From contig NZ_CP138200.1 of NCBI RefSeq assembly GCF_050859025.1, forward strand, positions 2,976,001 to 3,040,000: 64,000 nucleotides of DNA, read 5' to 3'. The position numbers were made by a program, and so were the translations under genes. The stretch comes from Wukongibacter sp050859025 (lineage in GTDB: Bacteria; Bacillota; Clostridia; Peptostreptococcales; Caminicellaceae). This document shows, piece by piece, positions 25,533 to 33,713 of this stretch. Within the stretch, counting starts at the first letter, position 1. Every line of letters starts with the position of its first letter. A model generated the notes under the pieces. The model was not told where the DNA came from. It ran no database searches and saw only the letters and a list, made by a program, of their open reading frames with translations.

Positions 25533-26210
25533 ATGATGTACAAAATATTAATCGTTGAGGATGATAATACAATATCTTCAATTATGAGGGATAATCTGGA
25601 TAAATGGGGATACAATGCTTTAATTACTACAGACTTTAATAATGTTCTTGGTGAATATACTTCCTTTGAACCTCATCTTATACTATTGGACATAAATCTG
25701 CCATACTATGATGGATTTTATTGGTGTGCGAAGATAAGGCAAATCTCCAATGTTCCTATTATATTTATATCATCAAGGGAGACAGAGGGGGACAAAATAC
25801 GTGCCATAACTCAAGGGGGAGATGACTATATAGAAAAACCATTTTCACTTGATATGCTTATTGTAAAAGTACAGGCAATATTACGCAGGGCATATTCATA
25901 TAGCGACCAGATATTAAATGTACTTCAACACAGGGACATTATATTAAACATAGAGGATACTAGGGTATTTTGCGGAGAGGATGAAGTAAGACTAACCCAC
26001 AATGAATCTAAGATACTATCCTTGCTGATTAGAAATTCTAACAAAATTATTACTCGTACACGTCTTATAAAGGCCCTGTGGGATGATGAGAGCTTTGTAG
26101 ATGACAATACCCTAACAGTAAATGTAAATCGCCTGCGTAAAAAGCTAAAGGGACTAGGGTGTTCTGATTACATAGAGACTATAAAAGGAAAAGGGTATAA
26201 GTTGATATGA
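25533..26210 (+). CDS. OmpR-family response regulator (Bce type)
   Basis: 225 residues: receiver domain (1-120) with acidic pocket EDD (9-11), phospho-acceptor D53 in LLDINLP and K104-type PF motif (YIEKPFS), then a winged-helix DNA-binding domain (about 130-223, with VDDNTLTVNVNRLRKKL). ATG 25533 or 25536 both fit GGGGAG (25521-25526). The sensor gene overlaps its stop and a Bce-type ABC transporter follows, the standard cell-envelope antibiotic-sensing module. The TGTAAGG sites in front of both transcription units are likely targets. Confidence 0.93.
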   Translation: MMYKILIVEDDNTISSIMRDNLDKWGYNALITTDFNNVLGEYTSFEPHLILLDINLPYYDGFYWCAKIRQISNVPIIFISSRETEGDKIRAITQGGDDYIEKPFSLDMLIVKVQAILRRAYSYSDQILNVLQHRDIILNIEDTRVFCGEDEVRLTHNESKILSLLIRNSNKIITRTRLIKALWDDESFVDDNTLTVNVNRLRKKLKGLGCSDYIETIKGKGYKLI

Positions 26211-27235
26211 AGATTATAGATTATCTAAAGGAAAAATGGCTTACATATATTTTTATCACTTGTAGTATCATATTTGCTGCTACTGTATACAGGCTAGACA
26301 GAAGGTTTACCATGTCTAAATCAAATGCAAATTATATTACGGTAGGACTAGCACTTTTATTTATTATTTTTGTTTCAATTGATTTTATGGTCTATAGTTC
26401 CCGTATAAAAAAGTTTAGAAGCTATTGCTTAAATAATCCTCTTTCAGAGGAAGATTTAGATCTACTCACATATCCAATGGATAGGGAATATGGTAAAATT
26501 TTTCATAAAACAGTGAAGGAATATGAGGGATTTAAGGGAGACATACGCAATAAGTATTCTGAAGAACAAGAATTTATTACAAAATGGATACACGATATAA
26601 AAGTCCCAATCTCAGCGTTGAGACTTATTTTAGAAAATCATGATGATATAGAGCAGGATTTCTATCGCAGAATGGATACAGAAATATCAGCTATAGAGCA
26701 GTACACTCAAAGAGTTTTTTACCATATAAAATCCAATACCTTCTATAACGATTACAAGATTTCTAAGGTGAATACTAGAAAACTAGTTGTAGATGCTCTC
26801 AAAGGCTATTCAAATTTTTTTAGCTATAAGAAGATAAATATATCTATTTTAGGTGATAATTACGAGGTATTGACCGACGAAAAATGGAGTGGATATATTA
26901 TTTCACAGATTCTTTCCAATGCAGTAAAGTATACGCCGATTAATGGATATATCACCATTAGTACTATTAATCAGGAGAATGAAATTATAATAAAAATAAG
27001 AAATAGCGGTAAAGGAATTCTATCTAAAGATATTGCACAGATATTTAGCAAAGGCTATACTTCATCGGAGGATAGAGATGGTATGAAGTCTACGGGCTAT
27101 GGGATGTATCTCTCAAAAAAACTTAGTGATATGCTCGGTCATAAATTAACTATAGAATCGGAATATGGGGAATATGCACAGTTTAGCCTAACATTTACGG
27201 AATATGATACTATCCATAGTGTGACGAAAATGTAA
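26207..27235 (+). CDS. intramembrane-sensing histidine kinase (BceS type)
   Basis: 342 residues: two helices (about 12-27 and 46-63) separated by a very short loop, so there is no real sensor domain. The dimerisation domain follows with H129 in KWIHDIKVP, then an HATPase domain with N-box SNAVKYTP, G1 region RNSGKGI and STGYGMYLSKKL. Kinases of this type are silent alone and read the state of their partner transporter. ATG 26207 overlaps the regulator stop by four bases. It works with the ABC genes at 27337-30058 in peptide-antibiotic (for example bacitracin-like) resistance, an assignment by family. Confidence 0.93.
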   Translation: MKIIDYLKEKWLTYIFITCSIIFAATVYRLDRRFTMSKSNANYITVGLALLFIIFVSIDFMVYSSRIKKFRSYCLNNPLSEEDLDLLTYPMDREYGKIFHKTVKEYEGFKGDIRNKYSEEQEFITKWIHDIKVPISALRLILENHDDIEQDFYRRMDTEISAIEQYTQRVFYHIKSNTFYNDYKISKVNTRKLVVDALKGYSNFFSYKKINISILGDNYEVLTDEKWSGYIISQILSNAVKYTPINGYITISTINQENEIIIKIRNSGKGILSKDIAQIFSKGYTSSEDRDGMKSTGYGMYLSKKLSDMLGHKLTIESEYGEYAQFSLTFTEYDTIHSVTKM

Positions 27236-27258
27236 GGTTGAATATATAAAATGTAAGG
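27231..27258 (+). promoter_or_regulatory. BceR-type direct repeat before the ABC genes
   Basis: TGTAAGG at 27231-27237 and again at 27252-27258, exactly 21 bases apart (two helical turns), both preceded by AA. The first copy overlaps the end of the kinase gene. Confidence 0.5.
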
Positions 27259-27336
27259 TAAATCGATTTTGATAAAAACCCATATATTGTATGATTTACT
27301 CATAAGAAGAGTTAAATCATATGGAGGTGTAAGACA

Positions 27337-28089
27337 ATGAGAATATTGAAATCAGAAAATATTATCAAAGTATATGGAAAAAAGAAAAGCTCTAAGCAGT
27401 ATATGGCATTGAGAAACATAAGCTTTGAAGTGCAGGAAGGGGAGTTCATAGGAGTTATGGGGGCATCGGGGTCTGGAAAGACTACGCTGCTTAATATATT
27501 AGGTAGTATTGACAAACCTACAGCCGGCAGATTTTTTATAGGAGAGAAAGATATCACCTCACTAAATAAGAAGCAGCTTGCTAAGCATAGAATGGAGAAT
27601 ATTGGATTTATATTTCAAGATTATAACTTACTTGAGACAATGACCTTAAAGGAGAATATAATACTGCCCCTCGCTTTATCTGGCCATAAGCCAAAGGAAA
27701 TGGAAGAAAAGGTAGAAAAAATTGCTAGAAATATGGGTATTACTAAGGTAATAGAAAAATATCCCTATGAAGTTTCAGGAGGAGAACAGCAACGAGCAGC
27801 TGCATGTCGTGCTTTGATAACCAATCCAAAGATTATATTAGCCGATGAACCAACGGGTAATCTGGATTCAAAGTCGGGGAAGGATTTGCTTCAGCTATTG
27901 AAATATATTAATGAAGAATATAAGGCAACAATACTCATGGTAACCCATGATGTTTTTGCAGCCAGCTATTGTGAAAAAATAATGTTCATTCGTGATGGGG
28001 AGATTTACAATGAGCTTTATGCGGGAAATGATAAAAAAGAATTCTTTGACTCTATTATTGACGTAATGAGCGTCCTTGGGGGTGAATAA
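27337..28089 (+). CDS. Bce-type ABC transporter ATP-binding protein
   Basis: 250 residues, MacB/LolD-like ATPase: Walker A GASGSGKT (about 46-53), Q-loop FIFQDYNLLE, signature VSGGEQQR, Walker B ILADEPTGNLD and H-loop THD. ATG 27337 has GGAGGTG upstream. The permease gene starts within two bases of its stop. With the permease it forms the flux sensor and resistance pump of the module. Confidence 0.94.
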   Translation: MRILKSENIIKVYGKKKSSKQYMALRNISFEVQEGEFIGVMGASGSGKTTLLNILGSIDKPTAGRFFIGEKDITSLNKKQLAKHRMENIGFIFQDYNLLETMTLKENIILPLALSGHKPKEMEEKVEKIARNMGITKVIEKYPYEVSGGEQQRAAACRALITNPKIILADEPTGNLDSKSGKDLLQLLKYINEEYKATILMVTHDVFAASYCEKIMFIRDGEIYNELYAGNDKKEFFDSIIDVMSVLGGE

Positions 28090-28090
28090 T

Positions 28091-30058
28091 ATGAAACTGA
28101 CTACATTAGCCCTATCCAATATAAAAAGAAACTTTAAAAGGTATATAATGTATTTTTTCTCACTAAGCTTTAGCGTATTTACAGTATACACCTTCTTTGC
28201 TTTGATGCAGAATGAATATGTGTTAATGGCTTTTTCCTATGACGTTAGGTACAAAGCTTTACTTAAAAGCTTTGGTATTATTATAATGGTATTTGTTATG
28301 TTCTTCTTAATAAGCTCAAATAGTAGTTTTATCAAGGCTAGAAAAAAGGAGATATCTACCTACTCGTTATTTGGAATGTCAAATGGTAGAATTGGTAGAC
28401 TCCTATTCATGGAGACCTTGACTGTTGGTGTTACAGCACTTATCGTGGGGATAGGAGCAGGGATATTCTTTTCTAAACTTATGGGTATGATCCTATTAGA
28501 TATATCTCTAGCATCCTTTAAAGGAAATATGGAGTTTACTATAGCTCCTAAAGCTGCTTATATTACAGCTATAATGTTTATATCAATATTTTGTGTAATG
28601 GGTTTATCTGGATTAAGAGTTATCAACAAATTTGAGCTAGTTGACTTATTCAAGGCCCATAAGGTATCAGAAGGTAAGCCAAAGGGATCATTTATACTAT
28701 TAATTTTATCTTTCATACTAATAGGATTAGGTTATTATTTAGCTTCAAGTTCAAATCCTTTTACAGTTGTGAAGTCAGCTATTCCCATTTTGATACTAGT
28801 TATTAGTGGAACATACCTATTTTTTCTGGGGGGATTACCAAAGGTATTAGGCTTGATAAAGAATAATAAAAATAGTCATTATAGAGGAGTTAATCTAATA
28901 TCAGCCTCCGCTTTTTCCCATAGAATCAAGTCTATAGGTGCTGTTATGGCTACAATAGCTGTTTTATCCGCAGTGGCAACAACAGCTATTGCTACGGGAT
29001 ATACCCTGTACAGTAATATTGAGAATAATGTATATGAGCAATTAGGATATGATATGTATTTCTATGGAGGGCAGGAAGAAGTTTTAGATGATGTAAGACT
29101 TGCCTTTAGAGAACATGGGAATGAAATTATTCAGGAGTTTACGACTCAAAGATATACCTGTGCTTCAAGTGTTGAAATATTAGATGTTACGGATTCACCC
29201 TTCAAAATCAGTAAAGATGATTACATGAGAGTATATCCTGAGTCATTATATAATAAGCTTATGTCTATGACTAGGGGCGATCACAAGTCTGCTAAGTTGA
29301 AGCCTGGTGAAGCAATATATATTTACCCTTATTTGGGAGAGAAGATAGCAGAAGCAATGTTTAATCAGGAGCTTATTTATACAGATAAAGTATTGACTAT
29401 TACTTCAATAGTAAAATCAGGTATTGTATCGTTTGGTGCAAATCATACGATTGTAATTAGCGACGATGATTTTAAAGATCTTTTAGAGAGTGGAGACATT
29501 AGTAACAAAAATACTAACGGTGAACCCCATGACAATGTTACGGTTTTTATATATGAGAAACCTTTAAGTTCACCAGATTTAAACCGTGATTTAACTAAAA
29601 TTTTATCCGGTAAAACAAGCAGCTTCAGGACAGCATATACCCTTTATGATGAATCCTTACAAACCTTTGGACTGATATGTTTTATCGGTTTCTTTATGGG
29701 GGCCGTCTTTATACTTATGACAGCAAGTCTGTTGTACTTTAAGCAGATAATGGCAGCTGAGGAGGAGAGACATCAATATAGAATTCTAAGGAAAATTGGT
29801 ATTGATGAGACTACGGAGAGGAAAGTAATTACAAAGCGTCTAATACCTGTTTTCTTGATGCCATTGCTGGTTGGAATAGTCCATAGTATATTTGCCATGA
29901 AGTCAGCCGACACAATGGTTTTCTCCAATATGATATCAACGCCAAATTCATATCTTAAAGTGCTTACTTGTTCAGGTGTAATGTATGGTATATATGCTAT
30001 CGTATATAGCATATTCTATTTCATTACCAGGGGACAGTATTCGAGGATAGTAAAGTAA
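28091..30058 (+). CDS. Bce-type ABC transporter permease
   Basis: About 655 residues with about ten spans: one N-terminal helix, FtsX-like helices 2-4 with KARKKEISTYSLFGMS (coupling region), further helices, a large extracellular domain of about 200 residues (roughly 325-530) between helices 7 and 8, and a C-terminal trio with EEERHQYRILRKIGI. This is the BceB/VraG plan. The ATG 28091 is preferred to TTG 28076 because GGGGGTG is at 28078-28084. The outer domain binds the peptide antibiotic or its lipid target in studied members. Confidence 0.93.
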   Translation: MKLTTLALSNIKRNFKRYIMYFFSLSFSVFTVYTFFALMQNEYVLMAFSYDVRYKALLKSFGIIIMVFVMFFLISSNSSFIKARKKEISTYSLFGMSNGRIGRLLFMETLTVGVTALIVGIGAGIFFSKLMGMILLDISLASFKGNMEFTIAPKAAYITAIMFISIFCVMGLSGLRVINKFELVDLFKAHKVSEGKPKGSFILLILSFILIGLGYYLASSSNPFTVVKSAIPILILVISGTYLFFLGGLPKVLGLIKNNKNSHYRGVNLISASAFSHRIKSIGAVMATIAVLSAVATTAIATGYTLYSNIENNVYEQLGYDMYFYGGQEEVLDDVRLAFREHGNEIIQEFTTQRYTCASSVEILDVTDSPFKISKDDYMRVYPESLYNKLMSMTRGDHKSAKLKPGEAIYIYPYLGEKIAEAMFNQELIYTDKVLTITSIVKSGIVSFGANHTIVISDDDFKDLLESGDISNKNTNGEPHDNVTVFIYEKPLSSPDLNRDLTKILSGKTSSFRTAYTLYDESLQTFGLICFIGFFMGAVFILMTASLLYFKQIMAAEEERHQYRILRKIGIDETTERKVITKRLIPVFLMPLLVGIVHSIFAMKSADTMVFSNMISTPNSYLKVLTCSGVMYGIYAIVYSIFYFITRGQYSRIVK

Positions 30059-30097
30059 ATAAAAATATAATGCTTAAGAGATATAGGAAATGAGTAA

Positions 30098-30158
30098 AAG
30101 TAGTAGTATACAAAGACTCTAGGGAGGATATAGAGTTTCTGATCCTGCTACTTTTCTA
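30098..30158 (+). terminator. terminator-like hairpin after the Bce permease
   Basis: AAAAGTAG(T)AG on the left pairs with CTGCTACTTTT on the right across an inner hairpin (ACTCTAG / ATAGAGT). The right arm ends in TTTT. Confidence 0.55.
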
Positions 30159-30205
30159 TAATGTATATATTTTTTTTTGGCCTAACTCCAGCGATTGCGG
30201 AAAGT

Positions 30206-30234
30206 TTGAAATAATAGAGCAATCATGATATAAT
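30206..30234 (+). promoter_or_regulatory. strong promoter of the methyltransferase leader
   Basis: TTGAAA (30206-30211), exactly 17 bases, TATAAT (30229-30234). The transcript would start near 30241, giving a leader of about 258 bases before the methyltransferase ATG. Confidence 0.7.
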
Positions 30235-30251
30235 AAAAAGGATTAATATAA

Positions 30252-30332
30252 ATGCGAATATTGAAGGGTGGAATTAAGTCCGACCGCTTAAAGTTTAATC
30301 ATATATATCTTTTAAGTAGTACGGAGACGTAA
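30252..30332 (+). CDS. 26-codon leader ORF in front of the methyltransferase
   Basis: ATG 30252 opens 26 codons (MRILKGGIKSDR then LKFNHIYLLSSTET) ending TAA 30330-30332. The last half overlaps the left arms of the large hairpin described next, so translating or stalled ribosomes would prevent its folding. An AAAAAGGA lies 9 bases upstream, but the predicted transcript start would trim part of it, so translation is uncertain. The architecture is that of attenuator leader peptides before erm-type resistance methyltransferases. Confidence 0.45.
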   Translation: MRILKGGIKSDRLKFNHIYLLSSTET

Positions 30333-30476
30333 AGAAATTATCAATTAGATAATTAGGTTGTCTGCAACAAGGGTTGCAGTATTTATTGTACCTAATTATT
30401 TGATTGATATTTTATTGTCTCTAGTACTACTTTTTTTATTGTCTTAAAAGATATATGGGTGATTAAGTTAAACTTA
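30289..30476 (+). promoter_or_regulatory. giant terminator-type hairpin leader (candidate attenuator)
   Basis: Inner stems: AAGTAGTAC (30314-30322) with GTACTACTT (30424-30432), AGAC with GTCT, ATAATTAGGT (30349-30358) with ACCTAATTAT (30390-30399), and CTGCAAC (30362-30368) with GTTGCAG (30373-30379). Seven T follow the outermost of these (30431-30437), as in an intrinsic terminator. Beyond it, ATATATCTTTTAAG on the left pairs with CTTAAAAGATATAT (30443-30456), and GATTAA pairs on both flanks. The ribosome site of the downstream gene (30484-30492) lies outside, so control would act on transcription. Confidence 0.65.
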
Positions 30477-30498
30477 TCAGATTAAGGAGAGGTATAAT

Positions 30499-31320
30499 AT
30501 GAATAGAATTGATATCAATTCAGAGGAAATAAAATCAATTTTTGCTTCTATCGGACTATCAAATAAGGAAGGTATAAATTATAAACAAAGGCTAAAAAAG
30601 CATCGTCAAATTACTGATTTTTTAGTTCATATAGAAAAAGCTGTAAAGAAATTATCTCAAAAGAGAACTCTTGTTCTCTTAGATTGTGCAAGTGGTAAAA
30701 GTTATCTATCATTTATAGCAAACTATTATTTGACAAATGTATTAGAAAGAAAAGTAGAGTTTATATGCATTGACTATAACAATCATGTAATGGAACAATC
30801 AGAGATAGCAGCTAAGAACTTAGGCTTTAATAATATGAGCTTTATATGTGATGATATTTTTAATGTTAGGCTAACTCAGTGCCCTGACATAGTATATAGC
30901 TTGCATGCATGTAATATGGCTACAGATATGACAATAGCTAAGGGCATTGCTGAGCAAGCAAAATATATAATGACTGTTTCCTGCTGTCAGCATTTTATAA
31001 GAAGTAATATGAAGAAACACCCACTGAGATCAATTACAAAATTTGGTGTATATAAAGAACGAATTGCCGATATGTTATCGGACACTATGAGAAGTCTAAT
31101 ACTTGAAATTGAAGGGTATGAAATTGATTTATTTGATTATGTACCAGCCAGTGAGACACCTAAGAATGTGATGATAAGGGCTAAGAAGGGTTCTTGCCAT
31201 GAAAAAAGATCTCAACAAGCACAAAATGAATATAAAAAATTGAAAGAAATGTTTAATGTAGAACCCAAGCTGATTAAGTATTTAAGCTATGCACAGGTAG
31301 ATAAAAATATTCAGAGATAG
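30499..31320 (+). CDS. class I SAM-dependent methyltransferase (Methyltransf_32 type)
   Basis: 273 residues. SAM motif I is LVLLDCASGKSYLS (58-71), motif II acid is D92 in CIDYNN, then ICDDI (motif III), SLHACNMATD (134-143) and the cysteine pair in SCCQHF (161-166). The SLHACxxATD and CCQHF patterns match the PF13679 methyltransferase group, related to Trm13/METTL25-like RNA methyltransferases. Target unknown; RNA is the family-based guess. AAGGAGAGG (30484-30492) fits ATG 30499. It is preceded by its own promoter and a large terminator-like leader with a short ORF, which suggests induction by ribosome stalling. It follows an antibiotic-sensing Bce module. Confidence 0.82.
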   Translation: MNRIDINSEEIKSIFASIGLSNKEGINYKQRLKKHRQITDFLVHIEKAVKKLSQKRTLVLLDCASGKSYLSFIANYYLTNVLERKVEFICIDYNNHVMEQSEIAAKNLGFNNMSFICDDIFNVRLTQCPDIVYSLHACNMATDMTIAKGIAEQAKYIMTVSCCQHFIRSNMKKHPLRSITKFGVYKERIADMLSDTMRSLILEIEGYEIDLFDYVPASETPKNVMIRAKKGSCHEKRSQQAQNEYKKLKEMFNVEPKLIKYLSYAQVDKNIQR

Positions 31321-31357
31321 TAGAGATTGGAACGGCATGTAGTGATTTAAGCATTAT

Positions 31358-31470
31358 GCAGATAATCATAAGGGTACACAATATGTATATGTAGGTACAA
31401 AGGAAGGCGGCTACATACAGTGGCCTGAGACTACTATAAATGAAAATATGATCCTACTGCAAGACACCTT
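31358..31470 (+). pseudogene. fragment of a chemoreceptor Cache domain
   Basis: Frame from 31358 reads ADNHKGTQYVYVGTKEGGY then IQWPETTINEN. The next frame continues YDPTAR, which together match the IQWPxxxxxxNYDPR region of dCache sensor domains. One missing base near 31449 breaks the frame, and there is no start, membrane span or signalling domain. Confidence 0.5.
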
Positions 31471-31492
31471 ACATATTTATATATACGCCATT

Positions 31493-31553
31493 TCAGCACG
31501 CCTCGAACTTCAGATTGCTCAGCAGCCTATCAAGGCTATTATCAACAAGACAA
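31493..31553. repeat. part copy of the 141-bp intergenic element, opposite orientation
   Basis: TTCAGCACGCCTCGAA (31497-31512) and the following CTTCAGATTGCTCAGCAG are near-exact reverse complements of 10993-11022, continuing with CTATCA and ATCAACAAG. The outer hairpin half of the 10958 copy is absent. Confidence 0.6.
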
Positions 31554-31579
31554 ACCCAGCAAAAAACTTGCTGGGTTTG
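31552..31579. terminator. bidirectional terminator
   Basis: AAACCCAGCAA pairs with TTGCTGGGTTT around a short loop. It serves the reverse-strand YjiH-type gene that ends at 31609. Confidence 0.75.
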
Positions 31580-31608
31580 TAAAATTTATTTGTTATGGAA
31601 GTTTATTT

Positions 31609-32967
31609 TTAAAATATGATATGGGCAATCAAGACGATTATTGGTAAGGTAATAAGTGTACGCTCAATAAATATTATAATTAAATCCTTTAAGGAAACAG
31701 GTATTTTAGACCCTAATAGCAAGCCGCCTACCTCGGACATATAAATAAGCTGAGTTACAGATACACACGCTATTACAAATCGAGTTAACTCACTTTTGAT
31801 TGAAGCCCCAATAATTGAAGGCAGGAACATATCGGAGAAGCCCACAATAAGTGTTTGAGAAGCTTCCTTTGCCTCTGGTACTTGTAATAGCTTTAGTAAA
31901 GGTATAAAAGGTAATCCGAGCCATTTAAATACAGGAGTGTATTCGGCCAATATCAGGGCAAATGTTCCCATAGCCATAACTACAGGCGCAACTCCAAGCC
32001 ACATATCAAGAATGTTTTGAGTACCTTGTTTCACAAAATTTATAGCACCACTGTTTCTACTAGCTTTATCTATTGCACTTTTTAATCCCCATTTGAATGA
32101 AGAATAGTTTTCTGGAATTAATTCAGAGTCTTCCTTTTTTATATCACCATAATATTTATCTGGCTTTCTTGACAGCGGAGGAATACGGGGAGTTATTATT
32201 GCTGCTGCTATTCCCGACACAAGTATAGTTAAGTAAAAAGGAACAAATAAGTGTCCAAGACCTACCTCTGAAATAACTACAAGGCTGAAGGTTATTGATA
32301 CAGCTGAAAAAGTTGTACCTATAACTGCTGCTTCCCTTTTAGTATAGTATCCTTCCTCATACTGCTTGCTTGTAAGAAGAACCCCAATGGTTCCATCCCC
32401 AAGCCATGAGGCTATACAGTCTATTGAAGAACGACCGGGCAAAGTAAATATAGGTCTCATTATTTTTGTAAGCAATGCTCCGAAAAACTCCAATAGTCCA
32501 AAATCTAATAATAGAGGTATAAACATACCTGCAAATAGAAAAACGGAAAACAATATAGGTAATAAATCATTTAACAAAAGACCACCTGTATTTTCAGACC
32601 AAATCCATTCTGGGCCTACTTTAAAGAAGGTTAAGATGACAAATAATGCTCCAAAGATTCGAGAACTAAACCACAGGGGAGAAACATTAAATAAGGTATC
32701 TAGAAACTTACTATTTAAAATGAAATTTGGTTTAAATACTTTAGTTATTATTGTACCTAAGAAGGTAATACATATAATGAAAGTCATAACTCCAGGTAAA
32801 GCAGCTTCAAAATTATTTAGTATAAACTTAGAAAGTATTGCAATGGGAATAGTGATTTCTCCATTGTATAAAATTGGGGTCATGAAAAGTAGAATTCCCA
32901 TTAATGATGGCACTAGAAACTTTAAAAGGTTACTTGATGAATAGTTAAGCTTAATTGGTTTTTCCAT
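31609..32967 (-). CDS. YjiH-family membrane protein with nucleoside-recognition (Gate) domains
   Basis: About 452 residues, very hydrophobic, with 10-12 spans. Two Gate/nucleoside-recognition segments are visible: one near FFGALLTKIMRPIFTLPGRSSIDCIASWLGDGTIG, and a second with VKQGTQNILDMWLGVAPVV and SDMFLPSIIGA. The YjiH group is of uncertain function; transport of a small molecule is assumed. Start ATG at 32967 (reverse strand) is supported by AAAGGAGAAG. The longer frame from 33021 has no ribosome site. It is a single gene that converges on the methyltransferase relic region. Confidence 0.8.
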   Translation of the reverse strand: MEKPIKLNYSSSNLLKFLVPSLMGILLFMTPILYNGEITIPIAILSKFILNNFEAALPGVMTFIICITFLGTIITKVFKPNFILNSKFLDTLFNVSPLWFSSRIFGALFVILTFFKVGPEWIWSENTGGLLLNDLLPILFSVFLFAGMFIPLLLDFGLLEFFGALLTKIMRPIFTLPGRSSIDCIASWLGDGTIGVLLTSKQYEEGYYTKREAAVIGTTFSAVSITFSLVVISEVGLGHLFVPFYLTILVSGIAAAIITPRIPPLSRKPDKYYGDIKKEDSELIPENYSSFKWGLKSAIDKASRNSGAINFVKQGTQNILDMWLGVAPVVMAMGTFALILAEYTPVFKWLGLPFIPLLKLLQVPEAKEASQTLIVGFSDMFLPSIIGASIKSELTRFVIACVSVTQLIYMSEVGGLLLGSKIPVSLKDLIIIFIERTLITLPIIVLIAHIIF

Positions 32968-33242
32968 TATGTCTTCTCCTTTGTGGTGAATATTTATACA
33001 ACGATACTGATTATAATACACAAGAACTGATTTGACAATAGCTTAAGATAAATATAGAATATATAAATTTTTTTATCTTTTTTGAAAATTCTAGTAAAAA
33101 TGTTAGAATTAATCCTGTTTTATTTTCGAGGTATTTTTTTAAGTAAAATATAGCTAAAACTAAGGTTAGATTTCCCTAGATTTTGTTTAGTTAACAAAAA
33201 TATTTGACCATATTTTACCGTTATTTTAAGTACAATTATTAA

Positions 33243-33299
33243 TTGACAAAAAATAAAATGCTGTATATACTGTATATATAGTATATATACAGTATATAC
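33243..33299 (+). promoter_or_regulatory. promoter with 37-bp perfect palindromic operator (GntR/YtrA type)
   Basis: TTGACA (33243-33248), 17 bases, TATACT (33266-33271). A perfect palindrome of 18 + 1 + 18 bases, centred on G33281, runs 33263-33299 and covers the -10 and the transcript start. Its arms read GTATATACTGTATATATA. Position and form fit autorepression by the GntR protein encoded 38 bases downstream. Confidence 0.8.
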
Positions 33300-33336
33300 T
33301 ATTTAATAAGAGTCTTTTGATAGGGGAGAGAAACAC

Positions 33337-33711
33337 ATGAATATAATAATTTCTAATTCGAGTAAAGACCCCATATATTTGCAAATAGTGAATCAGATAA
33401 GAAATCAAATAATAAATGAAGAGCTGGGGGAGGATGATATGCTTCCGTCTATAAGAGGCCTTGCAAAGGAGCTGCAAATAAGTGTGATTACAACTAAAAG
33501 GGCCTATGAAGAGCTTGAGAAAGAAGGCTTTATTAATACTGTTTCTGGAAAGGGAAGCTTTGTTGCCAGTCATAACAAGGAACTGCTAAGAGAAAAAAGA
33601 ATGAGAAGGATAGAGGAAAAGCTTCTTGGTGCAGTAGAAGAAGGCAGAGCTTTAGGTTTAGGTCTAAAAGAGCTTCAGGAAATACTTACGATACTATTTA
33701 AGGAGGGGTAG
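33337..33711 (+). CDS. GntR-family regulator, YtrA subfamily
   Basis: 124 residues, the short length typical of the YtrA subfamily: an N-terminal winged helix (about 10-75, PIYLQIVNQIRNQI and LPSIRGLAKELQISVITTKRAYEEL) followed by only a small helical dimerisation tail. Such proteins repress the ABC operon they head. The two ABC genes follow with 2-base and overlapping spacing. ATG 33337 has a GGGGAGAG site. The 37-bp palindrome over its promoter is the probable operator. Confidence 0.93.
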   Translation: MNIIISNSSKDPIYLQIVNQIRNQIINEELGEDDMLPSIRGLAKELQISVITTKRAYEELEKEGFINTVSGKGSFVASHNKELLREKRMRRIEEKLLGAVEEGRALGLGLKELQEILTILFKEG

Positions 33712-33713
33712 AA

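Noticed and set aside
32366..32944. 192-codon forward ORF across the YjiH-type gene
   Set aside because: Antisense shadow; proline/lysine-rich nonsense translation with no ribosome site.
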